Source: Agarophyton chilense
Taxonomy: Eukaryota > Rhodophyta > Florideophyceae > Gracilariales > Gracilariaceae
Direction of reading: 5' to 3'
DNA: 64,000 nucleotides
Assembly: GCA_030374765.1 (NCBI GenBank)
Contig: JARGXX010000037.1
Span: 248,001 to 312,000 of the forward strand
Shown here: piece by piece, positions 1-9,335 of the stretch
Position numbering within the stretch: position 1 is the first letter of the stretch
Layout of the letters: the number at the start of each line of letters is the position of its first letter
Translations under genes and position numbers: made by a program
The notes under the pieces: generated by a model
What the model was told of the DNA's origin: nothing
Databases searched by the model: none
What the model saw: the letters and a program-made list of their open reading frames with translations, nothing else

Positions 1-26
1 TCTTCTTCAATAACGCAAGAGATGAT

Positions 27-929
27 ATGACTTTCGAAGATATGGCTAATCTTATGATTGACGAGTACAATAGTAACTCACGCCAGCTTCAAGTTTATGG
101 TATCCTCAACAATCTTCGAATCGAGAAAGTTATGGTCGAGAATGAACTCAGTACTGCCTCCGACGAATTAACTAAGGTAGTAAGTACCATAGAAGAGCTG
201 GCACCGCAATGTCCCCCTCACTTCCGCTTCCAGGCCCATAAGATTGGATACCTTCGAAATGCAGTTCTTGGATCTTCATGGGCAAGGCTACCAGTAAGCA
301 ACATTGTAACTCTAAAATACACGTTCAATGGCTTCATCACCGCCCTCAGAGAAAGTCTTCAACTTGAAGAAGAAATCAGGGAAATCAATAAGACTCCTGG
401 GACGCATATTGTGAGTAGAGAGATGTTGTATCAGCAGTATGGACGGAACCCAAAATTTGTCCGCAAACATCCATCTCAAAGGAACCCCTGTATCAATCAG
501 AAGCTTACCAATGGTGGTGCACCTCCTCGTTTCCCCCCACGAAGCGTTGAAGAAAGTCGCCGACGAAATGAATGCCATAAATGTCACGGACAATGGCAAC
601 CAGGCCACCGTTGTAAACCTGGTGCCATCCGCAACCTTGTGCGTGAAAGAATGACGAGTGGTGAGTCCGCCCTACACATTGTGTCGGACCTTGTCTTGGC
701 AATGGAGGGAGAGACTGAAGAGGTCTCTGAAAGCAATGATGGTGACGATGCCCAGCACGGACCATGTTACGATGTTGAGGAAGTCCGCCTGTTTGACAAA
801 CTCACAAACAACGATGAGCCTTCGGCCACGAGAGACGTCGAGAGGGCCGATGCAGAGTGGTTCACTAACCATGTGGCGGCTACCATGGGCCAAGAAGAAA
901 CACACCCATTATCAAAGTCTTTTCAGTAG
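27..929 (+). mobile_element. gag-like region of the copia element
   Basis: About 300 codons of hydrophilic protein. Near residues 182-196 there is a Cys/His cluster (CHKCHGQWQPGHRC) resembling a nucleocapsid zinc knuckle but with wider spacing than the canonical C-x2-C-x4-H-x4-C. It probably continues from beyond the left edge, so its true start cannot be judged. Gag would package the element RNA into cytoplasmic particles. The role is inferred from position before protease and from the zinc cluster. Confidence 0.65.
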
Positions 930-943
930 GGCGACGAGAGCTA

Positions 944-3900
944 GTGCCTCAACACCGTCGCCCTTGTCAATGGGCAGCTTCGCATAGAACTGCTCTACCG
1001 AGGCGCAAGTCCATGGGTGAGCCAGTAGAACTTAACGTCACCCAAATCTTTGTGACAAAACTTGCGAAGAAGCGTAACGGCTCCCGAGCAGAAGGATTCT
1101 GTGTCGACATTGGAGCACCGAAATCAGTCATTGGAGTTAAGGAACTAAGGCGTGTTCTCTCTCATCACAAGCTTCGACTACCGAAACTTCGCCAGCTACA
1201 GTCTCACACACGCTATAAGTTTGCTGACGCAACGTATGAGTCACTCGGACAGGCAGACATTCACCTCGCTACACCCTGGAATGTTAGTCCCATTATGGTT
1301 ACTATGGACATCGTGCAAGCGGACATTCCAGCTCTGCTTGGAATGGACATACTTGACCGCGAGTCTCTTATAGCGGACACCGTAGCCAACAGGCTCACAC
1401 ACAGGGTATGTGTGGACGATAATCAGGGCTCGCAACGTTTCGTTGACACTTGGTCTGTTCCTCTGCGCCGATCTAGGAGTGGGCACGTGTTTGCTTATAT
1501 GTATTTCCCATCGCAAATCTACTTCACAAGGGCGCAGCTAAACAAAATACATCGGCAATTCTTTCACCCAGCGGCTGACAAACTCTTTGCACTGATAAAG
1601 AGGGCAAGGCCCGAAGAAGCTACACCGCAAACATTAGAAGTTTTGAAGGACCTTAGCAGACGATGTGATCCATGTCAGAGAATACAGAATGCACCGAAGC
1701 GATTTCGGGTATCGTTCGGAGCTGAAAGCGTTCAGTTCAACGAAAGAGTTCTAATAGACATAATGTACATAAAATGTAAGCCTGTACTGCATATCGTGGA
1801 TGAAGGTACCCGCTTTTCCGCTGCCACGTTCCTGCCGGACGTATCTACAAGGACCATATGGAAGAAGATTCTCATATGCTGGATAGCTATCTATACCGGA
1901 ATCCCGAATCGAATGCTAGTAGACCAAGGTAGCGCTTTTGGTCAGCTTTTCATAGATATTGCTGCGATATCCAATATTCAAGTCGACAGAACTGGCGTGG
2001 AAGCTCACTCTAGTCTAGGACTAGGCGAACGCTACCACCAACCTCTAAGACAAACGTACCGAAAAATCATGGTACAGAATCCCTCCACAGAGCCAGAAGT
2101 TGCCCTCGCTGCATCAGTGAAGGCCATGAACGACACGCTTGGACCTGAAGGATTGGTACCATCCGCTTTGGTTTTCGGAGAGTTCCCCTCGGTTCAAACC
2201 ATAAGCAAGCCTCAGAAGGGCAAAGCTACCCTTGCAAGTAGGGCAGATGTAGCTAACACGGCTCGCCGCGAGATGGAAAGCTGTATGGCGAAAGTGAGAA
2301 TCGTTCGAGCTCTAAAGCACAAGGTGCCCCCAGCCTCAGATACAGCTTATCAAGTTGGAGATAAGGTCCTGGTATGGAGGGAGAAAATTGTAGACAGCAG
2401 AATCGGTGAGTGGATGGGCCCGTTCACTATCAGCGCAGTAGATGAATCGAAGAAACTGGTGTATGTCCAAGACGTTCAGATTGGAGCAGCAAAGCCGTTC
2501 AATTTAGCTCAAGTGAAGCGCTATTACGAACCTGAAATGATAGCGAACTCATTCCTCTCCAGTCTACAGAAGAGCTTCGAACCATTCCGATCCGGTGAGG
2601 AAGAGAAAGATGGCATCTACTTGACCGAAATTATTGACAAGAATGACCCAAGAGCAGGCACAAAGGCGATGAATGACGCTAAGAAAACCGAAATCAAGAA
2701 CCTTTTGGACCGTGGAACCTTCAAAGTAATTCTGAAAGAAGATGTGCCTATCGATGGTAACATACTGCCTGGTCGTTTTGTCTTGGCCATCAAGTCTACG
2801 GACGATGGGCGGATAAAGTATAAGGCTCGTTTTGTAATTGGAGGACATCGAGATGAGCTGAAGCATATGATGGTACACTTGACGACAACACTGCAGCCTT
2901 CATCTATCCGGCTCCTCTTGTCGCTTGCTATGATTCATGGTTTTGATGTCTGGACATCCGATGTGCGACAGGCATATTTACAAGCTGCCGAACCCATCCT
3001 TCGGGACTTTTTCATCACCAAGCCTGTTCCAGAGTTTGAACTGCATCCGTCGCAATACCTTCAGCTGCTGAAGCCCCTGTACGGTCTCTGCGAATCAGGT
3101 GACCTATAGCACCAAACTATAGATCAACATCACGTCAAGGATTTGGGCATGACCCCACTACGATCTGACCCTGCACTGTACATCCAAATGAAGGATGGAC
3201 TTCTGAAGGGTATATCTGGTGGTTATGTGGACGATTTGTTGAGAGCAGGTGATAATGGGTTCAAAAAGCTCTGCATAAGAACCAACGAGAGATTTGACAT
3301 GGGGGAGGAGCAAAGTTTACCTTGCAGCTTCACTGGGTTTTCCTTGGATAGAAAGCCAGACACAACTATTGTGCAGGAGCAACACTCGTATCTCAAGAAG
3401 TTGGAGGAACTCCCATCAGATGCAAAGTTCTCCTTGTTTCGGTCTATGCGTATGAAGCTGGCCTGGCTCGCCAACACTAGACCTGAATGTCTTTTTCAGA
3501 TTTCACAACTTGCACAGGTGACCGAAACGATCTTCGAGAATGATCAGAAAGGAGTTATACGACAATTGAATCGAGCTGTTAAATATGCAAGGCAGAATAT
3601 ACTTTCTCTTCGAATCCCGAGATTGAACCGTGAAACACTAAGAGTCATAGGCTACTCAGACTCTTCTTTTGCAAATAATAGAGACATGTCCTCGCAGCTT
3701 GGTCACATAGTTTTCCTTGGAGACGGAACGGATAATGTCGTGCCGATACACTTCAAGTCTTATAAGGCTAAGCGAGTAACGAGATCGGCAATGGCCGGTG
3801 AAGTAATTGCTTTCAGCGATCTTTTTGATGTTACAACCACGCTATCAGCCGAGATGAGCCTCATTATGAATGGAGATATTCCGGTACAACTCTTCACGGA

Positions 3901-4144
3901 CAGTAAATCGCTCTTTGATGTAATATCAAAAGGATCCAGAACTTCGGAGAAGCGACTCATGCTGAACATCCCCGCAGCTAGACAGGGATTCAAAACCAAG
4001 GCCATTTCGGATATTGGCTTCGTACGAAGCTCACACAATGTGGCGGACGGACTAACGAAGACAATGCACCAAGCTGCTCTGAAGAACATCTTGAGGACTA
4101 CAAGTCTACAGATACAACCGGAACAATGGGTCATTAGAAACTAA
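944..4144 (+). mobile_element. pol region of the copia element (PR-IN-RT-RNaseH)
   Basis: In order: an aspartic-protease-like segment (D-x-G-A-P-K-S-V-I-G near 1105-1140); a second protease-like stretch ending LLGMDIL near 1350; an integrase zinc-binding region with H-x-H then C-x2-C near 1545-1680; the integrase core with D residues near 1760 and 1925; a copia-type RT with KARF-IGGH near 2820-2850 and YVDDL near 3225; and an RNase H beginning GYSDSSFA near 3650. The order is diagnostic of Ty1/copia. The region is broken, with about one obvious interruption. Confidence 0.9.
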
Positions 4145-4159
4145 AGATGAACTGAGTCT

Positions 4160-5014
4160 TTATTTGGTAAGAGTCAACTCACAGACCTCAGCAACATATA
4201 CTTTTTTGTCAGTTGTTCCGACGCAAGAGCGTAGAGCTTCAACACAGAGGCGCATTGGTTTCTTCTCTTCGCTATCAAGTGTTTCATTTTGATTGCCGTC
4301 AACCAAAACGCAATGATCGACTTCATTGCCAGCATGTATGCGAGTTATCCAGAATCCTTGGTAACGGCTGCAAAGCCATTTCATTTTGTCCTTTTGGAAC
4401 TCTGGGTCTGATACTTTTCGAAAGCTCAGCTGTTTATGCACCGTGTGCAAGAATCGTTGACTGCTACCAATCGAGCGGAATGTGAAACTTTCTTTCAAAA
4501 ACGCTTTCATCAAGGTGGCACCCAACTCTGCTCCACATAGCTGAGAAGCCGCATTAGATATGGCGAATGAAAGGCAGTGCCCATACTTCTTGTTTCGGAT
4601 CGTTGGGACCGAAGATTCAATGAGGTACTTCTTGGTTTCCTCGCTGCAATTTCTGGCACCTGAACCCCTTTTGGTGAGCAAAAAACCGGGGTTGTCAAGG
4701 CACCACCTTTTGATCTTTGAGCGGATGATGACGCTAGCGCGACGATAATTGGCTTTTGTTATACGCCGTTGCGGTGGTGCCGGAAGAGGTAGTCGTTTTG
4801 CATTAGGTGTCTCGGCAGTGACGCGAAATGTCATGTTTTTCCAGGCAGGCGAGTTCAGAGAAGACACGTCTATGGAAAACATGTCATCGATGCCATTTTG
4901 AGCACTCGAAGCATCGTATATGCGCCCCACTGCCAGCACCCCGGAACGTCTGAGAGTGCAGTCACCTGCCATCAGTTTTTCAACTGTATAGGCCTTTGTT
5001 TTGGCAATCGGCAT
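4160..5014 (-). CDS. antisense accessory ORF of the copia element, cysteine-peptidase-like pattern
   Basis: A frame of 284 codons, apparently whole, starts with ATG and runs opposite to gag-pol in the interval between the pol end and the 3' LTR. I do not recognise the family. Residues 145-153 read GHCLSFAIS, and residues 233-240 read DHCVLVDG, giving Cys147, His234 and Asp239 in the order seen in papain-like, C39 or Josephin-type cysteine peptidases. That similarity is a motif-level guess only. The basic N-terminal 110 residues have no visible domain. No signal peptide or membrane helix is seen. Its placement inside the element, before the purine tract and LTR, says it belongs to the retrotransposon rather than being a host gene. 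Confidence 0.6.
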   Translation of the reverse strand: MPIAKTKAYTVEKLMAGDCTLRRSGVLAVGRIYDASSAQNGIDDMFSIDVSSLNSPAWKNMTFRVTAETPNAKRLPLPAPPQRRITKANYRRASVIIRSKIKRWCLDNPGFLLTKRGSGARNCSEETKKYLIESSVPTIRNKKYGHCLSFAISNAASQLCGAELGATLMKAFLKESFTFRSIGSSQRFLHTVHKQLSFRKVSDPEFQKDKMKWLCSRYQGFWITRIHAGNEVDHCVLVDGNQNETLDSEEKKPMRLCVEALRSCVGTTDKKVYVAEVCELTLTK

Positions 5015-5051
5015 CGAATAGGAATGACTTGAATCTCACGTTCGAATCCTA

Positions 5052-5112
5052 CGGCACTGCACGTTGGGACTGCACCTTCACCGTGAGGTCTAGGTCGTGC
5101 CTAGCAGTGCCG
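5052..5112. other. long stem-loop between antisense ORF start and 3' LTR
   Basis: CGGCACTGC at 5052-5060 is the perfect complement of GCAGTGCCG at 5104-5112, and GCACG at 5059-5063 can pair with CGTGC at 5096-5100. A smaller hairpin (ACCTTCAC / GTGAGGT) lies inside. It sits just upstream of the antisense ORF start and 60 bp before the LTR, so it could lie in the 5' leader of the antisense transcript. Its function is unknown. Confidence 0.5.
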
Positions 5113-5175
5113 CAGGACAAAGACGCGAGTCGCCGTTACGGTACGCGCCGTCGCGAGATGTGCGACTGGAGGGAG

Positions 5176-5530
5176 TGTTGGCGTCGTGGTGTTTCATTGC
5201 AGTGCAGTGATCTCGTTTTGATTGGAAGTGCACCACGAGCTCGGATTTTTGGATATTTTATTTATTTTGAGTCACACATTTCGCCTTGCCAATTAGTGGC
5301 AAAGGGCTCTCGCAACGTTATAACGTAGCGGCGATAACGCCGTAGACACGAAAAAAGGGAGACAAGAGGAATAATAGTAAAGAACGGTCTTGCGACATTT
5401 TTACTAACAAACGCGAAGAGACGCGTTTGCCTCTGTCTGCCCATCCCCGTTGGATTGCCTTCACAAATTCACGTAAATTGTGTTACGTGCGAAGCGCAAT
5501 CTTTCGCAACACACGCGTTCAAACGACAGA
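5176..5530 (+). repeat. 3' LTR of the copia element (start clear, end unclear)
   Basis: It starts TGTTGGCGTCGTGG directly after the purine-rich ACTGGAGGGAG, the expected polypurine tract. The first ~180 bp and a second block around 5405-5530 match the solo LTR at 34839-35402 with scattered differences. Beyond about 5530 the match is lost. Confidence 0.75.
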
Positions 5531-6975
5531 TCGACCCGTCACACCAAAAAAAACTGCTATCAACTCTTCACTTACTAACAAACGCAGACTGATTCGAAGA
5601 TGGAATAAAAAATGTAACCTTTCAAAAAGGGTCCATGACTATGGCTCTGAGGCCTCAGTTGGTATCGCATTTCAATTTTTTTTGAAAAAAAGCTGTCGAA
5701 CAGGAAAATTCAGTCTTTCTTCTTTTGGATGGTCACAGTTCCAGGAATGGAGATGAATGGATACTTTACTGCCTGGAATGTAATATAATTTTCATGCCAC
5801 TTCCTGCGAATACCTCCTATTTCTTACAGCCCTGTGATTCCAGAATTAACAAGACCTACAAGGAAACCACACGAAAAGGATAGAGATCCGTAAGTTCACT
5901 CAGGTCTGTATAGCAATGCCAACATTGCATTCAAACTGAAATTGGGTGCATCAGGATTGTGAAGACTTAAGTAGGAGGTAGTGAAGCAAAGCTTCATAGA
6001 CAGTGTAATGTAGCCCATTTACTTTAAGTTCATAGAAATGCTCAGAAAAAAAAAACTTCACAACAGTCGTAGAATGTCTAATGGTGATGGAATTGCGAAC
6101 GAAGGTGCACTGCACATGACGAAGCGCACAAGCGACGCTATGTTATACTCCAGAATAAGACAGATAGTTTCCCGAGAAGATTGTCTCGTCGTTTTTGTAA
6201 CGCTTATTGAGCAAGCTTTACAAAGCTGTTGCTCGGCCCATCGCGTTCTTCAGAACGCCGCACCATTGGAAGCACCTCTAAATGGTGTTTCTAGGAAGAG
6301 CGGAACAACAGAAGGTGCGCCAGCCACAGTGCTTACCGAACGAAATTAATTGACTAATGTAACAAACAGACAACGAAGGAAGAAGGGATCCAGGCAATCT
6401 GGAGCGATTGTGGTGTTAAACTGCGGAGAAAGTTTGCTTTACAATGATAGAGCAAAAAAAGGGCGGGGCAGCGTATGAAGACGATAATCCATTGATGGAA
6501 CTGTGAAGGCGTCGTATCGTTACTCCAAGTGTGCAAGAGAAAGAAAACAGTGCGGCTTTGAACGTGCCGTCGGCGCTTCTGACGCTTGGAAATTGAGAAT
6601 GAAGATGGCAAGTGTTGCGTATAGTCTACCAGAATTGCTCAAATAAAGCCACAGGCTGTTCTTGAAATTGTTTGAGTAGATGAGGTTAGCTGTTTTCTGC
6701 GTTTTTCCGTGTGGACAGCCTGCGTTCTGAGAAAGAGAATGCTTCTATAATCAAGCCGCCAGGGAGGGTTACCAGGCGTTCACCTACTTCTGAGAGTCCA
6801 GGAAAATACAATGACTGAATTTAAAATAAAACGCCCCTACATTGTTTATGTCATTTGGACCATGTTTAACCAGCAATGTTCCTTCTGGCTTCTTTTTGAA
6901 ATGTAATTTATGGCTAATTTTTTCAAAAACATCGACAATATGCAATAAACCATTTCTTTATGTCTGTTACTCAAG
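5531..6975. other. no recognisable gene
   Basis: About 1.4 kb of AT-richer sequence with only short frames on both strands. None has a recognisable motif, a long uninterrupted length or a convincing start. Probably decayed intergenic or repeat DNA. Confidence 0.5.
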
Positions 6976-6980
6976 ACAAC
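6976..6980. repeat. left target-site duplication of the gypsy element (ACAAC)
   Basis: ACAAC immediately before the LTR start TGAAGTGC; it is repeated exactly at 20133-20137. Confidence 0.85.
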
Positions 6981-7072
6981 TGAAGTGCGATGCCCTTCAA
7001 GGGGGTTTCTTCCCAGGACTTAGAGATTTCGCTCGCTTGAGGACTAGCTTGGGCTCTGACAAGCAACAATGC

Positions 7073-7196
7073 GTTTCAAAAACATATCCCTTTACAATAA
7101 CTGCGCCAAAAAGGCATTTCACGTACTGTAGAGCACATTTCACAACAAATGAAAACCACTAAGTCAATAACACTGTTTCAAAAGTAAATCCTTTAT
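7073..7196. repeat. left terminal repeat of Tc1 copy 1, outer and inner units
   Basis: The outer unit GTTTCAAAAACATATCCCT at 7073-7091 is followed about 100 bp inward by a similar unit at 7175-7196 (GTTTCAAAAGTAAATCC plus TTTAT). Two directly repeated sites inside each inverted end is the IR/DR layout known from Sleeping Beauty-like Tc1 elements. Confidence 0.8.
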
Positions 7197-7214
7197 ACAA
7201 TCATTGGCTCAATT

Positions 7215-8209
7215 ATGGCTCGTGGCGCACCTCTGACACGCTCTGAACAGCTGGAAATCATGGAATTAGTAGGTCAGGGTATCATTCCAGCAGATATAGC
7301 CAGAAAACTCAAGTGCAGCCCAAACACAATCAGCAACTTCATCAAAAACCCCGCTACATACGAAACAAATCGTTCAACCGGCCGTCCTACGTCACTATCA
7401 CCGACCGATAAGCGTGTAATTAAGCGAGAACTATGCCGCAACACTTCATCTTGCGGAAAATTTGTCAAAACTCTAAATTTGCCTCTATCAAGATCTACAA
7501 TATGGCGTAAAGTCAACCGTCAAAATTTGTTCCAGTACACGAAAATGAGGAAGTCATTTTTTTTAAAAGATAATCACAAGAAAAATCGAGTTGAATGGTG
7601 TGCTCAAAAGGCTTATTGGAAAACGGATTGGAATAATGTTATCTTTTCCGACGAAAAAAAGTTTAACCTTGATGGTCCAGATAGCTATAAATTTTATTAG
7701 CATGATCTACGAAAAGAAAAGAAGAAATTTGTGACCAGGCATTCAGGAGGCGCATCATTAATGGTTTGGGCTGGAATCTCTACGAAAGGAGCAACTGATA
7801 TGGCTTTTGTTGAAACTACAATGAACTCTGAGAAGTATGCTGAGGTTCTAGAAAACTATCTTTTACCTTTTGCATACTGTATGCACGGAGAAGAATTCAT
7901 TTTTCAGCAAGATATTGCACCTGTGCATAAGTCTAATTCTATGAAACAGTGGTTCAATAGTCTAAATATGTCGGTTATGGAATGGCCTGCGCGCTCTCCT
8001 GACCTCAACCCTATCGAAAACATTTGGGGAATGTTGGCTCGAATGGTTTATGGACAAGAAAGGCAATTTGATACAGTTTTTGATCTGAAAATTGTATCAA
8101 AGATTGCTGGGAAAAGATTGACTGTAGTGCTATCAATCCTTTTACAGAATCGATGCCAAAGCGTTGTATAAGTGTTATACAGGCTAGAGGAGCAAAAATA
8201 AACTACTGA
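7215..8209 (+). pseudogene. Tc1 transposase, inactive copy 1
   Basis: Tc1-type DDE transposase, which cuts and pastes the element at TA sites. Residues 1-105 form a paired-like helix-turn-helix region (QLEIMELVGQGIIPADIARKL) with a GRP linker. The first catalytic Asp is in FSDEKKFNLDGP, the second in QQDIAPVHK and the Glu in PDLNPIENIWG, with 34 residues between the last two. The copy is broken: TAG at 7698-7700 follows KFY and is in frame with the downstream half; a one-base loss in the A-run near 8087-8090 shifts the C-terminal frame; and the usual Asn after the second Asp is Ile. The unbroken gene would be 996 nt, about 331 residues, normal for the family. Confidence 0.92.
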
Positions 8210-8235
8210 ACTCGCGTTAGAATAAAAAGGATGCA

Positions 8236-8359
8236 ATAAAGGTTATGATTTTGAAACAGTTTTCTTACTTGAAAATTTTTTCACACTTATTTTGTTAGTT
8301 TTACTGTAGCCAGAACGTCGATTTTTGGAAAATTTGCGCGAGGGATATGATTTTGAAAC
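8236..8359. repeat. right terminal repeat of Tc1 copy 1, inner and outer units
   Basis: The inner unit lies at 8236-8257 and the outer AGGGATATGATTTTGAAAC at 8341-8359, inverted relative to the left end and about 100 bp apart, mirroring the left IR/DR arrangement. Confidence 0.8.
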
Positions 8360-9335
8360 AGACTTCATACCGCTATTGCGTGCCGACGGCCGGTTAGGAC
8401 TGGAAATGCACACTGGTGGAACACGTGGACTGCACGGATGCCGATGCTCGAGTTCGAGGCGTGCCAAACGTGGCCCGGATTCTACCTAATGGTTAGTATT
8501 ATTTAGTAATTTTCAGTATTTATTTAGCTACGCTATCGCTATTTAGTTTCGATTTTTCGGGCGTGCGCCCACTGTCAGGGGCCGCGCGCCACACTACTTT
8601 GGAGGTTTAGCTCTGCTCCCCAGTAAACACCATCTTGGGAGATCCCAAGGAGGGTGTCTTGGCTCTGAGCTTTTCGCCTTCGGCGCATCTTCACCGCACA
8701 CTGCATGAGCGCCCGTTGCACGTTAGTTCATCCACCCCTCTGTCAACCAGAGTGCTACCACCACCGTGGGTTCATATTTAATCGTCGACACTTGTCGTAG
8801 TCTCGCCCCTGTATAGGGTTTCGCCCCCGTTTTCCTCTTGTTCTCTTTTTTGGCTCTCGTGAGTGGCCGCCCGACTCACCCCGCTCGTCCACCTCATACG
8901 ATTGTTTCCTCGCTCCTTTTCCGACAATCGCCGTGATATCGCTCCGCCTAGGATTGGTCACACCCCGGACTGTGCCGTGCTCACCTAAACACTCTAGGTA
9001 TATCCCGCCGGATTGGCCTCGGTCTTACACCCGACTCCGTCGTGCCTTTCCAGAGTGGCTCTGTTTCTGAGCTCCGCTGGGACGCGTCTCCTCCGCCTGA
9101 GGCGTGTCTTTCAAGAGAGGAAGATCCCGAACATCTTCGTGGTTTCTCCGCTCCAAGTGCTGTCCTACAAACTGGTCTCCCGACTTAGAAATTTGAGTCG
9201 GGCACACTCAGTCACGATTAATCGGAAAGAGGACTCACAAATTGAGGTTGATCTCAGTTGCACTTTTTGAAGAAGTTTCTTGGCCCCACTAGCCGATCCG
9301 GTTTGGATATTCACGTTGTAACGGATTCCGATCTC

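Larger units (their letters stand above)
1..5530 (+). mobile_element. Ty1/copia LTR retrotransposon (fossil), entering from the left edge
   Basis: Gag-like, protease, integrase, reverse transcriptase and RNase H regions follow in the copia order, so integrase lies before RT. The 5' LTR is outside the window. A purine-rich tract abuts a TGTTGG LTR start at 5176, and about 180 bp from there match a solo LTR at 34839. The right end is not recognisable beyond about 5530. The element is broken, with few visible breaks in pol. Unusually, about 1 kb with an antisense reading frame lies between pol and the 3' LTR. Assignment to copia is firm; age is unknown because only one LTR is visible. Confidence 0.9.
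7067..8365 (+). mobile_element. Tc1/mariner (DD34E) transposon, copy 1, 1299 bp
   Basis: Comparison with the uninterrupted 3' LTR gives the exact insertion point: the LTR reads ...ACAAGC-TA-TACCGC, and here the TA is duplicated and decayed to AA on the left and CA on the right. Ends are CAATGCGTTTC on the left and GAAACAGACTT on the right. Terminal repeats are double (see separate entries). It carries one transposase gene on the same strand as the gypsy element. Its length equals that of copy 2 at 29285-30583. It must be younger than the gypsy insertion it sits in. Confidence 0.95.
6981..9169 (+). repeat. 5' LTR of the gypsy element, split by a Tc1 transposon
   Basis: It begins TGAAGTGC and ends TGTCCTACA. 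Removing the 1299-bp transposon and one 2-bp duplication leaves 888 bp, the same length as the 3' LTR. It is followed by AACTGGTCTCCCGAC, whose TGG suits a tRNA primer-binding site starting at 9172; I cannot name the tRNA. Confidence 0.92.

Noticed and set aside
5040-5049. GTTCGAATCC resembling a tRNA B box upstream of the copia 3' LTR
   Set aside because: The flanking five bases on each side do not pair as a T stem and no A box lies at a suitable distance.
6038-6349. 103-codon plus frame between the two retrotransposons
   Set aside because: No motif, no homologue recognised, opposed by frames of similar length nearby; expected by chance in 1.4 kb.
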